A stretch of 64,000 nt of DNA, taken from positions 304,249 through 368,248 of the forward strand of contig RCMX01000002.1 of assembly GCA_004348925.1 (NCBI GenBank), read 5' to 3'. Both the position numbers and the translations under genes were made by a program. Below the pieces are notes generated by a model that had not been told where the DNA came from, did no database searches, and saw only the letters and a list, made by a program, of their open reading frames with translations. The first letter of the stretch is position 1. Every line of letters begins with the position of its first letter. This document shows positions 41,757-51,685 of the stretch, one piece after another. Source of the DNA: Actinomycetota bacterium (GTDB lineage: Bacteria; Actinomycetota; Coriobacteriia; Anaerosomatales; Anaerosomataceae).

Positions 41757-44528
41757 GTGAGCAACGACTACAAGCAGACGATGAACCTGCCGCAGACGGA
41801 GTTCCCGATGCGAGCGAACCTGTCCCAGCGCGAGCCGGAATGGCTTGAGTTCTGGAACGAGATGGACATCTACCGCAAGTCGCTGGAGGCGAACGAGGGC
41901 GGCCCCACCTTCATCCTGCACGACGGGCCTCCGTACGCCAACGGCCACATCCACATGGGCACCGCCTTCAACAAGGTGTTCAAGGACCTCATCGTCAAGT
42001 ACAAGACGATGCGCGGTTACTGGTCGCCGTACGTTCCCGGTTGGGACTGTCATGGTCAGCCGATCGAGCATCAGGTCGAGAAGAACCTCGGTCCCGAAAA
42101 GATGAAACAGACCTCGCAGGCCGAGCTCCGGGCCCTGTGTCGCGAGTACGCGCTCGAGTTCGTGAAGATCCAGGGCGATGAGTTCAAGCGCCTCGGTGTT
42201 CGTGGCGACTTCGAGAACCCGTACCTGACGCTCCACCACAGCTACGAGGCAGGCGACGTTCGCGTCTTTGCGGAACTCTACCGCCGCGGGATGGTCTACA
42301 AGGGCAGCAAGCCGATCCACTGGTGCTATCGCTGCAAGACTGCGCTCGCCGAGGCTGAGATCGAGTATCACGATGTCACCTCGCCCAGTATCTACGTGAA
42401 GTTCAGCTTCACGCAGGCGCCTGAGCCATGGGCGGCCGAGGGGCTCCCGACGTCGATTCTCATCTGGACCACCACCCCCTGGACGCTTCCGGCGAACGTC
42501 GCCGTCACGCTCGCCGAGTCCGCCGACTACGTTGGCGTGAAGGTCGACGGCGAGGTGCTCGTCATGGCCGAGGCCCTCGTGGAGTCGGTCGCTGCCGTTG
42601 CCGGCTGGGGGAGCTACGAGGTTCTTCCTGTCAAGGTGAAGGGCTCGGCGCTTGCCGGACTCACCTACGTGCTCCCGATCCACACCGATGGCACCGGCGT
42701 CATCATCACCGGCGACCACGTGGAGCTCACGACCGGCACCGGCGCTGTGCACACAGCGCCGGGTCACGGCGAGGAGGATTACCTCGTCGGTGTGAAGTTC
42801 GGTCTCCCGATGCCTATGCCGGTCGACGACAACGGCGTGTTCGACGCCGGCGGCGGCCCCTTCGAGGGCATGCACGTGGAGAAGGCCAGCCCGCTCATCA
42901 TCGAGTGGCTGCGCGAGCGAGGCGTGCTGCTCGCCGCCGGAACGACATCGCACAGCTATCCGCACTGCTGGCGCTGCAAGAAGCCGGTCATCTTCCGCGC
43001 AACCGAGCAGTGGTTCATCTCGATGGACGCGACCGGCCTGCGTGAATCGGCGCTCAACGCGATCCAGGGCGTGGAATGGGTGCCGGGGTGGAGCGTCAAC
43101 CGCATAAACTCGATGGTCGCCGACCGACCCGACTGGTGCATCAGCCGTCAGCGCGCCTGGGGTGTGCCGATCCCCGTCTTCGAGTGCGCCCGGTGCGGCG
43201 AGACCGTCGCAAGCGACGACACGTTCGCCGCAGTCGAGAAGCTCTTCGCCGAGGAGGGCGCTGACGCGTGGTTCACGAAGTCGCCATCAGAGTACCTCCC
43301 GGCCGGAACCGCGTGCCCGCGTTGCGGTGCGACGGAACTCAAGCCCGAGACGGACATCGTCGACGTCTGGTTCGAGTCGGGGTGCTCCCATACGAGCGTA
43401 CTTGAGGCTCGACCCGAGCTTCGGCGTCCGGCTGAACTGTACCTTGAGGGTTCCGACCAGCATCGCGGATGGTTCCAGTCGTCGCTGCTCACGGCCGTGG
43501 GGGCGTACGATGCGGCGCCGTTCAAGACCGTGCTGACCCACGGCTTCATCGTCGACGGTGACGGCCGCAAGATGAGCAAGTCGCTTGGCAACGTGGTCTC
43601 GCCGCTTGACGTGGTCGCGAAGTACGGTGCTGACATCGTGCGTCTGTGGACCGCTGCCTCGGACTACTCGCAGGACGTCTCTGTCTCGGCGGAGATCCTG
43701 GAGCGTACGAGCGAGGCGTACCGCCGCATCCGCAACACGTTCCGGTTCCTGCTTTCCAACCTCGCCGACTTTGACGCGGCGGATTCTGTGGCGTGGAACG
43801 ACATGCCCGAGCTGGACCGCTACGCGCTTGTCGCGCTCGCTGACCTCTCGGAGCGTGTGACGAAGTCATATGACGACTGGAAGTTCCACCAGGTCTACCA
43901 CGCCATCTACGGCTACTGCGTGACGGATCTGTCTTCTTTCTACCTGGACGTGTTGAAGGATCGCCTCTACGCCGAGGCGCCCGATTCACTCGGCCGTCGT
44001 AGCGCGCAGACCGTGCTCGCCGAGGTGCTCCGCACACTCGTGCGGCTCATGGCTCCGATTCTCTCGTTCACGACCGAGGAAGTCTGGCAGTTCATGCCCG
44101 AGACGCTTCGGGGAGGTGTGCCAAGCGTCCATCTGGCGGGATGGCCGGCTGTGGATATCCCTGCCAGCTCCGCCGACGAGCTCCGCGCGGCATACGCCAC
44201 GGTTCTTGAGGCGCGTGACGTCGTGACCAAGGCGCTCGAAGAGGCACGCATTGAAGGCATTATCGGCAAGAGCCAGGAGGCGCGTGTCGTCGTGACGGCG
44301 CCGGTTTCCGTTGCGGCCGTGCTGCGCGGGCGTGGTGTCGAGCAGCTTGCCGAGATGCTCATCGTGTCGGCCGTCGAGGTCGTCGAGGGTCCGGAATTGG
44401 CGGTCGAGGTGCTTGGCGCCGAGGGCGAGAAGTGCCCGCGCTGCTGGAACTTCCGGCAGCTCGGTGTCGATCCGACGCACCCGGATGTGTGTGCTCGCTG
44501 CGCCGGGGTACTTGCACTACGAGGATAG
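41757..44528 (+). CDS. ileS: Isoleucyl-tRNA synthetase
   Basis: Charges tRNA-Ile. 923 aa from GTG 41757 (GAGAGGA upstream). HIGH-type motif PYANGHIHMG near residue 60, the editing domain (WTTTPWTLPANVAV; GTGAVHTAPGHGEEDY), KMSKS-type motif DGRKMSKSLGNVV near residue 605 and a C-terminal Zn ribbon CPRCWNFRQLG...CARC. This is the shorter bacterial type carrying the C-terminal zinc finger, which is typical of mupirocin-sensitive forms. Controlled by the T-box leader. Confidence 0.98.
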   Translation: MSNDYKQTMNLPQTEFPMRANLSQREPEWLEFWNEMDIYRKSLEANEGGPTFILHDGPPYANGHIHMGTAFNKVFKDLIVKYKTMRGYWSPYVPGWDCHGQPIEHQVEKNLGPEKMKQTSQAELRALCREYALEFVKIQGDEFKRLGVRGDFENPYLTLHHSYEAGDVRVFAELYRRGMVYKGSKPIHWCYRCKTALAEAEIEYHDVTSPSIYVKFSFTQAPEPWAAEGLPTSILIWTTTPWTLPANVAVTLAESADYVGVKVDGEVLVMAEALVESVAAVAGWGSYEVLPVKVKGSALAGLTYVLPIHTDGTGVIITGDHVELTTGTGAVHTAPGHGEEDYLVGVKFGLPMPMPVDDNGVFDAGGGPFEGMHVEKASPLIIEWLRERGVLLAAGTTSHSYPHCWRCKKPVIFRATEQWFISMDATGLRESALNAIQGVEWVPGWSVNRINSMVADRPDWCISRQRAWGVPIPVFECARCGETVASDDTFAAVEKLFAEEGADAWFTKSPSEYLPAGTACPRCGATELKPETDIVDVWFESGCSHTSVLEARPELRRPAELYLEGSDQHRGWFQSSLLTAVGAYDAAPFKTVLTHGFIVDGDGRKMSKSLGNVVSPLDVVAKYGADIVRLWTAASDYSQDVSVSAEILERTSEAYRRIRNTFRFLLSNLADFDAADSVAWNDMPELDRYALVALADLSERVTKSYDDWKFHQVYHAIYGYCVTDLSSFYLDVLKDRLYAEAPDSLGRRSAQTVLAEVLRTLVRLMAPILSFTTEEVWQFMPETLRGGVPSVHLAGWPAVDIPASSADELRAAYATVLEARDVVTKALEEARIEGIIGKSQEARVVVTAPVSVAAVLRGRGVEQLAEMLIVSAVEVVEGPELAVEVLGAEGEKCPRCWNFRQLGVDPTHPDVCARCAGVLALRG

Positions 44529-44551
44529 AGGGCGGGCACATGTGGCACCAG

Positions 44552-44579
44552 AGCTGCCCGGTGCGTTCACCGGGCAGCT
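44552..44579 (+). terminator. Perfect hairpin after ileS
   Basis: AGCTGCCCGGTG (44552-44563) and CACCGGGCAGCT (44568-44579), a 12-bp perfect stem with the loop CGTT, 24 bases after the ileS stop. No T run, but a stable end to ileS mRNA is likely. Confidence 0.65.
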
Positions 44580-44612
44580 GCCCACAGTAGCTTCGGGAAC
44601 CGCGCGCGGTGG

Positions 44613-44658
44613 TATACTTCGACTTGAGACAGCGCGCCCCCCTTGGCGGGGCGCTTTT
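44613..44658 (+). promoter_or_regulatory. -10 element followed by a terminator-like leader hairpin before the TraR/DksA gene
   Basis: TATACT at 44613-44618 predicts a start near 44625. Just downstream, GCGCCCC (44634-44640) pairs with GGGGCGC (44648-44654) and is followed by TTTT, an intrinsic-terminator shape, before the ribosome site GGGAGG and ATG at 44691. Either a second ileS terminator or an attenuator for traR-lspA-rluD. Confidence 0.4.
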
Positions 44659-44690
44659 CGATAATCCCACCTCGGACACGGGAGGTCACG

Positions 44691-45059
44691 ATGCTTGACG
44701 AGAAGACGCTCGCCCGGCTCAAGGAAGCGCTCGGCGAGGAACGTGATCACGTGCTGGTCGAGATCGCCGAGTACGAGCGAGAGGGCCAGGAAAGCCTGTC
44801 CGATGTGTCCGGTGAGAACAACTACCGTGACCACATGGCGGACCAGGGATCAGCGACGTTCGCCCGTGAGCTCGACATGACACTCGAGGACAACGCCAGG
44901 GAGATACTCGGAGCGATCGACGCCGCGCTTGCGCGCATGGACGCAGGTGGATACGGCGTCTGCACCCGCTGTGGCAAGGAGATCCAACCGGAGCGTCTGG
45001 AGGCAATGCCCGCGGCCGAGTTGTGCATCACCTGCAAAGAGTGGGAGGAGAGCCGCTAG
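44691..45059 (+). CDS. TraR/DksA family zinc finger protein
   Basis: 122 aa: N-terminal coiled coil (LKEALGEERDHVLVEIAEYERE), the central DxxDxA-like acidic turn region (ENNYRDHMADQGSATFARELD) and a C4 zinc finger (YGVCTRCGKEIQ ... LCITCKEW, spacing C-x2-C-x17-C-x2-C). DksA-like proteins act on RNA polymerase via the secondary channel. In actinobacteria and Firmicutes this short type regularly precedes lspA; its target is unknown. The ribosome site GGGAGG is at 44680-44685. Confidence 0.92.
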   Translation: MLDEKTLARLKEALGEERDHVLVEIAEYEREGQESLSDVSGENNYRDHMADQGSATFARELDMTLEDNAREILGAIDAALARMDAGGYGVCTRCGKEIQPERLEAMPAAELCITCKEWEESR

Positions 45060-45572
45060 ATGCAGCGTCGTTCCGGCGTCCTTCTCGCGGGGACCGCACT
45101 GGCCGTTCTGATCGTCGATCAGGTAAGCAAGGCTGCAGTGCGGGCGAACTTCTCGCTCGGCGACTCCACACCGCTGCTCAAGGGTGTCCTCGATCTTACG
45201 TACGTTCGAAACGTCGGTGCGGCCTTCGGCCTCTTTCCGGGCAGGCTTCCGTTCTTCGTCTTTATGGCTTTCGTCGTTCTCGGCGGCATCGCCTGGGTAT
45301 GGTGGCGTTTGAGGCCGGAGAGCCGATGGGTCGCCGTCGCACTTGGCCTTGTCGCCGGAGGGGCGACAGGGAATCTTGTCGACCGCATCGTCGCGGGTTG
45401 GGTGACCGACTTCTTCGACCTCGGCTGGTGGCCCGTCTTCAACGTGGCCGACATGGCGCTCGACGTCGGCGTCGCCATCCTGCTCGTCTGGATCCTCTTC
45501 TCGAATGATGACGCGCTTGTGACGGTGAAGCCGGAGGACGGTGACGACTCCGCGTCCGAGGCGGCTTCATGA
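45060..45572 (+). CDS. lspA: Signal peptidase II (lipoprotein)
   Basis: Cleaves lipidated prolipoproteins at the membrane; several of its likely substrates are in this window (1584, 9440, 14707 and 33853 genes). 170 aa, four hydrophobic helices, catalytic Asp pair in GNLVDRI (Asp108) and FNVADMAL (Asp131), and VRNVGAAFGLF near residue 45. The ATG abuts the traR stop and the stop overlaps rluD (ATGA). C-terminal tail is acidic. Confidence 0.95.
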   Translation: MQRRSGVLLAGTALAVLIVDQVSKAAVRANFSLGDSTPLLKGVLDLTYVRNVGAAFGLFPGRLPFFVFMAFVVLGGIAWVWWRLRPESRWVAVALGLVAGGATGNLVDRIVAGWVTDFFDLGWWPVFNVADMALDVGVAILLVWILFSNDDALVTVKPEDGDDSASEAAS

Positions 45573-46570
45573 GCGAACGCCACATCCACGACGTGCGCGG
45601 TGAAGAAGCAGGCAGCCGACTCGACAAGCTTCTCGGCGAGCTGGACTTCATGGTCAGCCGTTCGGCGGCGCAAAAGCTGATCGAGACCGGGTACGTTCTT
45701 GTTGGCGGACAGGTGGCCAGCAAACATCACATCACCAGAGCGGGGGAGCGCATCGAAGTCTTCGTCCCGCCGTCGGTGGCGAATGATCTTGAGCCCGAGC
45801 ACATACCGCTCGATATCCGTTACGAGGACGATGACCTCATCGTTCTCAGCAAGCCTCCGGACCTCGTCGTGCATCCTTCGCGCGGACACTATACCGGGAC
45901 GCTCGTGCACGCGTTGCTGGCGCACAGCGTCGATCTCGGCACGTTGCAGGGTGAGGACCGCCCCGGCATCGTGCACCGTCTCGACAAGGACACGTCGGGG
46001 CTCATGATGGTCGCGAAGAACGATGTCGCCCAGGCCGCGCTCAGTGATGCGCTTCGGCTGCGGACGATCGAGCGTCGATACGCCACGCTCGTGCATGGGT
46101 ACATCGCGCCTGACTCGGGTCTGGTGGATGCGCCGCTTGGCAGGAATCCCCGGGATCGCATGCGTATGGGTGTGGTCGAAGCGCCGGGCAGCAAACAGGC
46201 AGTCACCACGTTTCGCGTGCTTGAGCGCTACATGGCCGGTCGGTATGACGACGGCTACACGTTGGTCGAGTGCAAACTCTATACCGGTCGGACGCACCAG
46301 ATCCGCGTCCACATGGAGTACATAAAGCATCCCGTCGTCGGGGATCCATTGTACGGTCGTAACCACCCCAAGGCGGACCTGGGCCTTGGGCGACAGTTCC
46401 TGCACGCGTACCGCCTCAGTCTCGTTCACCCCACTTCGGGCGAGCTGCTCGACTTCCTTGACCCGCTTCCCGAGGACCTCGCCGGACACCTTCGCAACCT
46501 GGAACCGGAGTCTATGGGCCGAACGCCGGTGGGCGAAGAGGTGTGGCCCATCATCATGCCCGGCGCGTAG
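45569..46570 (+). CDS. Ribosomal large subunit pseudouridine synthase RluD family
   Basis: 333 aa. S4-like RNA-binding domain (GSRLDKLLGELDFMVSRSAAQKLIETGYVLVGGQ) followed by the RluA-type catalytic domain with HRLDKDTSGLMMVAK (catalytic Asp139) and YTGRTHQIRVHMEYIKHPVVGDPLYG. Isomerises uridines in 23S rRNA, most likely the RluD sites. lspA-rluD is a common gene pair. The exact target uridines cannot be read from the sequence. Confidence 0.93.
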   Translation: MSERHIHDVRGEEAGSRLDKLLGELDFMVSRSAAQKLIETGYVLVGGQVASKHHITRAGERIEVFVPPSVANDLEPEHIPLDIRYEDDDLIVLSKPPDLVVHPSRGHYTGTLVHALLAHSVDLGTLQGEDRPGIVHRLDKDTSGLMMVAKNDVAQAALSDALRLRTIERRYATLVHGYIAPDSGLVDAPLGRNPRDRMRMGVVEAPGSKQAVTTFRVLERYMAGRYDDGYTLVECKLYTGRTHQIRVHMEYIKHPVVGDPLYGRNHPKADLGLGRQFLHAYRLSLVHPTSGELLDFLDPLPEDLAGHLRNLEPESMGRTPVGEEVWPIIMPGA

Positions 46571-46638
46571 TCTTCCCCGAATGGGTTAGCCTTCCAGCAC
46601 TCAGGGTACCCTTGCTGTGGATGACAGAGGAGAGCGGG

Positions 46639-48408
46639 GTGGGCGTTGTGGATCGTCGGTATGCCGTACGCGTGACGCTCCTCTACGGACTCATCGCAGG
46701 CGCATGGATCGCCTTTTCCGACACGTTGCTCTCGAGACTCGGTCTGAGTGCCGGTCAGATTGCCAGGCTGTCGCTGTACAAGGGACTCGGCTTTGTGGTC
46801 GTGACGTCGATCGTGCTGTACGTCTCGGTCACACGGGGGACGCGCAGACTCGCAAGTCTCAGCGAGCGGCTGTCGACCTTCATCGACGTTGCGCCGATAC
46901 CGATAATCTCTCTCGATCTGGATGCCAGGGTCGTCCTATGGAACCCTGCGGCGGAGCGAGCCTTCGGCTGGACTGCCGAGGAGGTGCTCGGCGAGACGAA
47001 CCCGATCGTGCCTCCAGAGGAGTGCCTTCGGTTCACGTGCGATGACGGGCGGTCGCCCGACGCGCCCCACATAGCCGGGGTCGAGATCACCGGGACCCGC
47101 AAAGATGGCCGACAGCTTCAGCTCCGGGTCTTCAACGCGGCCGTGCATGACGAACGCGGAGCGGTCGTGGGTACCATCGGCGTGCTCGAGGACATCACGA
47201 ACTACACGGCCGCGATGATCGAGATCGAGCGGTACCGCGATCATCTCGAGGAACTCGTCAGGCACCGAACCGATGAACTCATGCGGGCCAACAACGAGCT
47301 GAAGCGTGCTACCGACGCCAAGGACACATTCCTCGCGAGCATGAGTCACGAACTCAGGACCCCGCTCAACTCGATCATAGGATTCACACAGATACTCCTG
47401 CAGGGCCTTGCCGGACCGATGAATACCGAACAGGTCAGGCAGCTGGAGATGGTGAACGCTTCGGGTCGCCATCTGCTCGCGCTCATCAACGACATCCTCG
47501 ACCTCTCGAAGATCGAGGCCGGGCAGACCGTCATGCAACCTGAGGATGTGGGCATCCAGGATGTGTTGGCATCCGTGGAGGGGACCGTCCGCCCCCTCAT
47601 GGCCGACAAGGGACTTCAGTGGGTGTGCGACTGCGATGAGCCTGCGACGATTCACACCGACCGACGCAGGCTGGAGCAGATCCTCCTGAACCTTCTCTCC
47701 AACGCGGTGAAATTCACGCAGGACGGAACCATCAGGTTGTCGGCGCGCGTGGTGGGCGCCTACGCACGGTTCGAGGTGGCGGACACCGGTGTCGGCATCA
47801 GTTCCGATGCACTACAAACCGTGTTCAACGAATTCATACAACTGGAGACCGTCGATGCCATGCGCCCCGAAGGCACGGGCCTTGGACTTGCGATCAGCCG
47901 TCGCCTGGCGCACCTGCTCGGCGGAACGCTTGTGGCCGCCTCGGAAGTGGGGGTCGGCTCCACGTTCGTCCTGACGCTTCCCGTCGGCACCGAATCGGAC
48001 GCCGGTGACGGACAGCCGGATCCCAAGCGATCGTCGGTACTTGTGGTCGATGACGACGCGCATGCCCGCAGCACTATCACGCGGATATTGCGCGACGCTG
48101 GCTATGCTGTTCGGGAAGCATCCGACGGCACCGTCGCCCTGCGGTCGGTCGCCGATGAGCGGCCTGACGTGATCCTTCTGGATCTGGTCCTGCCGGGAAT
48201 GGATGGGTGGGAGATCGTAAGACGACTGAAGGCCGAGGAGAAAACGGCCGATATTCCCGTAATAGGCGTTAGCATCCTGAGTGAATCCGAACACGGCGCT
48301 GCAGCCGGGTTTGCCGGATACCTGGTCAAGCCGATCGACCCTGCAGGGATGCTCACCATGGTGGATACTGTTCTTACTGGCCGAGGCTCTGCTTTGTCTG
48401 CTGAATGA
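46639..48408 (+). CDS. Membrane PAS histidine kinase with C-terminal receiver domain
   Basis: 589 aa hybrid sensor kinase. GTG 46639 has GAGGAG (46627-46632) six bases upstream; ATG 46621 in frame lacks a site. Two membrane helices (VTLLYGLIAGAWIAFSDTLL; LGFVVVTSIVLYVSV), then PAS (residues about 70-195, FIDVAPIPIISLDLDARVVLWNPAAERAFGW), a short coiled coil, HisKA with phospho-acceptor His237 (SHELRTPLNSIIGF), HATPase with N box LLNLLSNAVKFTQDG, G1 VADTGVGI and G2 GTGLGLAISRRL, and a receiver with Asp515 (LLDLVLPGMDGW). No ligand-binding ectodomain. Its end overlaps the next kinase, so they probably form a phosphorelay. Signal and output are unknown; no DNA-binding response regulator is adjacent. 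Confidence 0.93.
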   Translation: MGVVDRRYAVRVTLLYGLIAGAWIAFSDTLLSRLGLSAGQIARLSLYKGLGFVVVTSIVLYVSVTRGTRRLASLSERLSTFIDVAPIPIISLDLDARVVLWNPAAERAFGWTAEEVLGETNPIVPPEECLRFTCDDGRSPDAPHIAGVEITGTRKDGRQLQLRVFNAAVHDERGAVVGTIGVLEDITNYTAAMIEIERYRDHLEELVRHRTDELMRANNELKRATDAKDTFLASMSHELRTPLNSIIGFTQILLQGLAGPMNTEQVRQLEMVNASGRHLLALINDILDLSKIEAGQTVMQPEDVGIQDVLASVEGTVRPLMADKGLQWVCDCDEPATIHTDRRRLEQILLNLLSNAVKFTQDGTIRLSARVVGAYARFEVADTGVGISSDALQTVFNEFIQLETVDAMRPEGTGLGLAISRRLAHLLGGTLVAASEVGVGSTFVLTLPVGTESDAGDGQPDPKRSSVLVVDDDAHARSTITRILRDAGYAVREASDGTVALRSVADERPDVILLDLVLPGMDGWEIVRRLKAEEKTADIPVIGVSILSESEHGAAAGFAGYLVKPIDPAGMLTMVDTVLTGRGSALSAE

Positions 48409-48419
48409 GAGGAGCTCCC

Positions 48420-50915
48420 GTGAGGGTGCTTGTCGTGGACGATGATCCGGCGGGGCGCTATCTTCTCGAATCGATCGTGCGCTCGGGCGGGTACGAGGTC
48501 TTCTCGGCCATGAACGGCGAGGAAGCTCTCGAGGTTGCGCGTCAGGATCTGCCGGACCTCATCATCACCGACATCCTGATGCCGAAGATGGACGGGTATC
48601 AGCTCTGCCGTGCCTGGAAATCCGATGAGAACCTGAGCCACATCCCGCTCGTGTTCTACACGGCGTCATACACCGATCTCGCGGATGAGCGGTTCGCCGA
48701 CGGTCTTGGTGCCGATGCGTTCTGGAGGAAACCGCTCGACCCCACGACGATGCTGCAGCGCATCGACGAGATCTCTCAGCGCGACGGCGGATCCGCAACG
48801 GTTCGTCGCCCGGAGATGACCGACGAGACCGAGATCCTTCAGGAGTACAACGAGCGACTCGTCCACAAACTGGAGCAGAAAGCGCTCGATCTTGAGAAGG
48901 CGAACGTCGAGCTTCGCCATGCGATGGAGATTCTCGCCGAGGAGGTCTCGGTCAAGGCGAATCTCATCGCCGAGCTCAACGCTGACGTCCGTGAGCGCAA
49001 GAAGGTCGAGGCGGACCTTCGAACCGAGCGTGACTTCACCCGGCGGGTTCTGGATCACGCCGATACCTTCATCGCCATTACCGACCTGGATGGATCGATC
49101 ATGCTGTTCAGCCGGGGGGCAGAAGCCGCCACGGGCTATGACGCGACCGAGGTCATGGGCGCCAACTATCTTGATCTCCTCTCGCCCGCGTGGAGCAGGG
49201 ACACGGACGCAGCCCGGTGGCACGAGGTCGTGCAAAGCATGGGGCCCTCGTGCCACGAGCAGCTTGTGCGAACGAAGTCGGGTAAGTACCGATACGTCGA
49301 CCTGACGACGTCCGTGACCACCGACGCCGCCGGGCAGCCTTCGGCGATCAACATGTTCGGCGTCGACATAACCGAGCGCCGTCGTGCCGAGGTGCTGGAA
49401 TCGATCATCCGGGACGTCGACCACGTCGTGGTCACCGGCGGTAGCAAGCATGAGCTGTTGCAGCGCGTGAGCGATCGCCTCGTGGCCGATATGGGCATGA
49501 GATTCAGCGCTGTGTGGTCAGTGCTTACCCGCGATGGCGTGAATGCAGAGGTGGCGGCCGGAGCACCTGCGACGGTGCATCCGAGCACGATGTGCGCAGT
49601 TGGCGACGCATGCCCTGCCGTCGGCGGGTGCCCCGTCCTGCATATCCACCAGGAAGCGGGTGACCTGACGGAGTGCCTGCGCTTCGGATTCGAGATCGGC
49701 TGCGAAGCCGTCTACGCGATCCCCATCATGGCCGAGGGATCGCCGATAGGCACGTTCACGCTCTTCCTGCGCGACCCTGCGCTGATGGACGATCACCTTG
49801 CGGGCATCCTTGAGACGCTTGCCGGCACGGTCGGCACCGCGGTCACGTTGCTCGAGAGCCGAGATGAGGCACGGCTGAAGTCGGCCGCACTCGAGTCGTC
49901 GGCGGATGCAATCCTTATCGTAGATGGTCAGGGCCGTATCGAATGGGCGAACATGGCGTTCCGTTCGCTCACTGGATACGAGCCGGATGAATACACGCAC
50001 ATGACGATCAACGACCTCATGCCCGATGAATCGGTGGCGCCCCTCTACGATGAGGCGTGGCGTACTGCCTCGGCGGGTGGCGTCTGGAGCGGTGAGACGA
50101 TCGGCGGTCGCAAGGACGGATCGCGCTACTACGAGAGCCTCATCATCGCGCCTGTCCTCGCGAAGGACAGTACGAAGTCGCATTTTGTCGTGGTGAAGCG
50201 CGACGTGACCGAAAGCCGCCAACTGGAGCAGTTGCGCAGCGGATTCGTGGCCAATGTGTCGCACGAGCTGCGCACGCCGCTCACGAGCATCATGGGGTTT
50301 GCTGACGTGCTCGCTCAGATGAAGCCGGAGATCATCCCGGAGCGTGCGCCTCAGGTGCTCTCCAAGATCCGGGAGAACACCGGTCGCATGCGCCAGTTGG
50401 TCGAGGAGCTTCTTGAGGTCACCACCATCCAGGAAGAGGGGTTGCGAATCCTGAAGCGGTCGGTTGACCTCGAGCAGGTCGTGCGCCAGCATGCCGACGT
50501 TGTCAGGCGCGGTCCCGACCATCTGCTCACGGTGGATGTGAAGGACGATCTGCCGCTGGTGCAGTGCGATCCGGATCGTCTCGGCAGGGCGGTCGAGAAC
50601 CTCGTGGCCAACGCGGTGAAATACTCGCCCGATGGTGGTCCGATCTCCGTCGTGGTCGCAGCGGATGACCACGAGGCGACGATCTCCGTCACGGACCGCG
50701 GCATCGGTATCGCTGCCGAGGACATTCCCCGGCTCTTCGATCGGTTCACCCAGGGAGACATGTCCTCAACCCGCGCGTTCGGCGGCGTCGGCATCGGACT
50801 GTTCGTGGCCGATCAGATCGTGCGGGCTCACGGCGGGCGTATCGAGGTCATGAGCACGCCGGGCAAGGGCAGCACGTTCACGATCTTCGTGCCCTTGCAG
50901 GCAGAACGGTTCTAG
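48420..50915 (+). CDS. Receiver-PAS-GAF-PAS hybrid histidine kinase
   Basis: 831 aa cytoplasmic protein (no membrane helix). GTG 48420 with GAGGAG at 48409-48414 starts directly at the receiver (VRVLVVDDDPAGRYLLES), preferred to ATG 48405 overlapping the upstream stop. Order: receiver (Asp51, IITDILMPKMDGY), coiled coil (about 140-200), PAS (about 205-320), GAF-like domain (about 325-470) with five Cys at 392, 398, 404, 419 and 428, PAS (about 485-590), HisKA His615 (SHELRTPLTSIMGF), HATPase with ENLVANAVKYSPDG, VTDRGIGI and GGVGIGLFVADQI. The Cys cluster could be a redox or metal sensor (inference). It likely takes the phosphate from the upstream hybrid kinase or acts in parallel. Confidence 0.93.
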   Translation: MRVLVVDDDPAGRYLLESIVRSGGYEVFSAMNGEEALEVARQDLPDLIITDILMPKMDGYQLCRAWKSDENLSHIPLVFYTASYTDLADERFADGLGADAFWRKPLDPTTMLQRIDEISQRDGGSATVRRPEMTDETEILQEYNERLVHKLEQKALDLEKANVELRHAMEILAEEVSVKANLIAELNADVRERKKVEADLRTERDFTRRVLDHADTFIAITDLDGSIMLFSRGAEAATGYDATEVMGANYLDLLSPAWSRDTDAARWHEVVQSMGPSCHEQLVRTKSGKYRYVDLTTSVTTDAAGQPSAINMFGVDITERRRAEVLESIIRDVDHVVVTGGSKHELLQRVSDRLVADMGMRFSAVWSVLTRDGVNAEVAAGAPATVHPSTMCAVGDACPAVGGCPVLHIHQEAGDLTECLRFGFEIGCEAVYAIPIMAEGSPIGTFTLFLRDPALMDDHLAGILETLAGTVGTAVTLLESRDEARLKSAALESSADAILIVDGQGRIEWANMAFRSLTGYEPDEYTHMTINDLMPDESVAPLYDEAWRTASAGGVWSGETIGGRKDGSRYYESLIIAPVLAKDSTKSHFVVVKRDVTESRQLEQLRSGFVANVSHELRTPLTSIMGFADVLAQMKPEIIPERAPQVLSKIRENTGRMRQLVEELLEVTTIQEEGLRILKRSVDLEQVVRQHADVVRRGPDHLLTVDVKDDLPLVQCDPDRLGRAVENLVANAVKYSPDGGPISVVVAADDHEATISVTDRGIGIAAEDIPRLFDRFTQGDMSSTRAFGGVGIGLFVADQIVRAHGGRIEVMSTPGKGSTFTIFVPLQAERF

Positions 50916-50926
50916 AGAACGCATCC

Positions 50927-50956
50927 GGAGACGCCCTTGTGGATGAGGGCGTCTCC
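50927..50956 (+). terminator. Terminator-like hairpin after the kinase genes
   Basis: GGAGACGCCC (50927-50936) and GGGCGTCTCC (50947-50956), perfect 10-bp stem, loop of ten bases, 11 bases after the stop. The loop also contains TTGTGG, which with TATCGT (50960-50965, 17-base spacing) could be a weak pyr promoter. Confidence 0.65.
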
Positions 50957-50983
50957 TGCTATCGTCGCTTTGACCTTTAAACT

Positions 50984-51077
50984 CGGTCCCGTGAGGCCGG
51001 CAAGGAGCAACCGCATACCCCGCGCCAGCACAGCGGCGCGCCAACGCAGACAGCCTTCTTGCCACTCGCAAGGAGGC
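50984..51077 (+). promoter_or_regulatory. PyrR-binding RNA leader of the pyr operon
   Basis: The leader contains GGTCCCGTGAGGCC at 50985-50998, matching the PyrR-binding loop consensus (GUCC-N-G-N-GAGGY). GGCAAGGAG (50999-51007) can pair with CTTCTTGCC (51055-51063), while GCCTTCTTGC (51053-51062) can pair instead with GCAAGGAGGC (51068-51077). Because the second copy is itself an AAGGAGG ribosome site for the leader ORF at 51084, the mutually exclusive structures can expose or hide it. PyrR with UMP binding the first element would free the CTTCTTGCC arm to sequester the ribosome site. Logic of PyrR attenuation is established in bacilli and mycobacteria; the exact folding here is inferred. 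Confidence 0.7.
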
Positions 51078-51083
51078 ATTGTT

Positions 51084-51685
<602 letters not shown>

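Noticed and set aside
45119..46489. 456-codon antisense frame over lspA and rluD
   Set aside because: No motif or ribosome site; both sense genes are complete.
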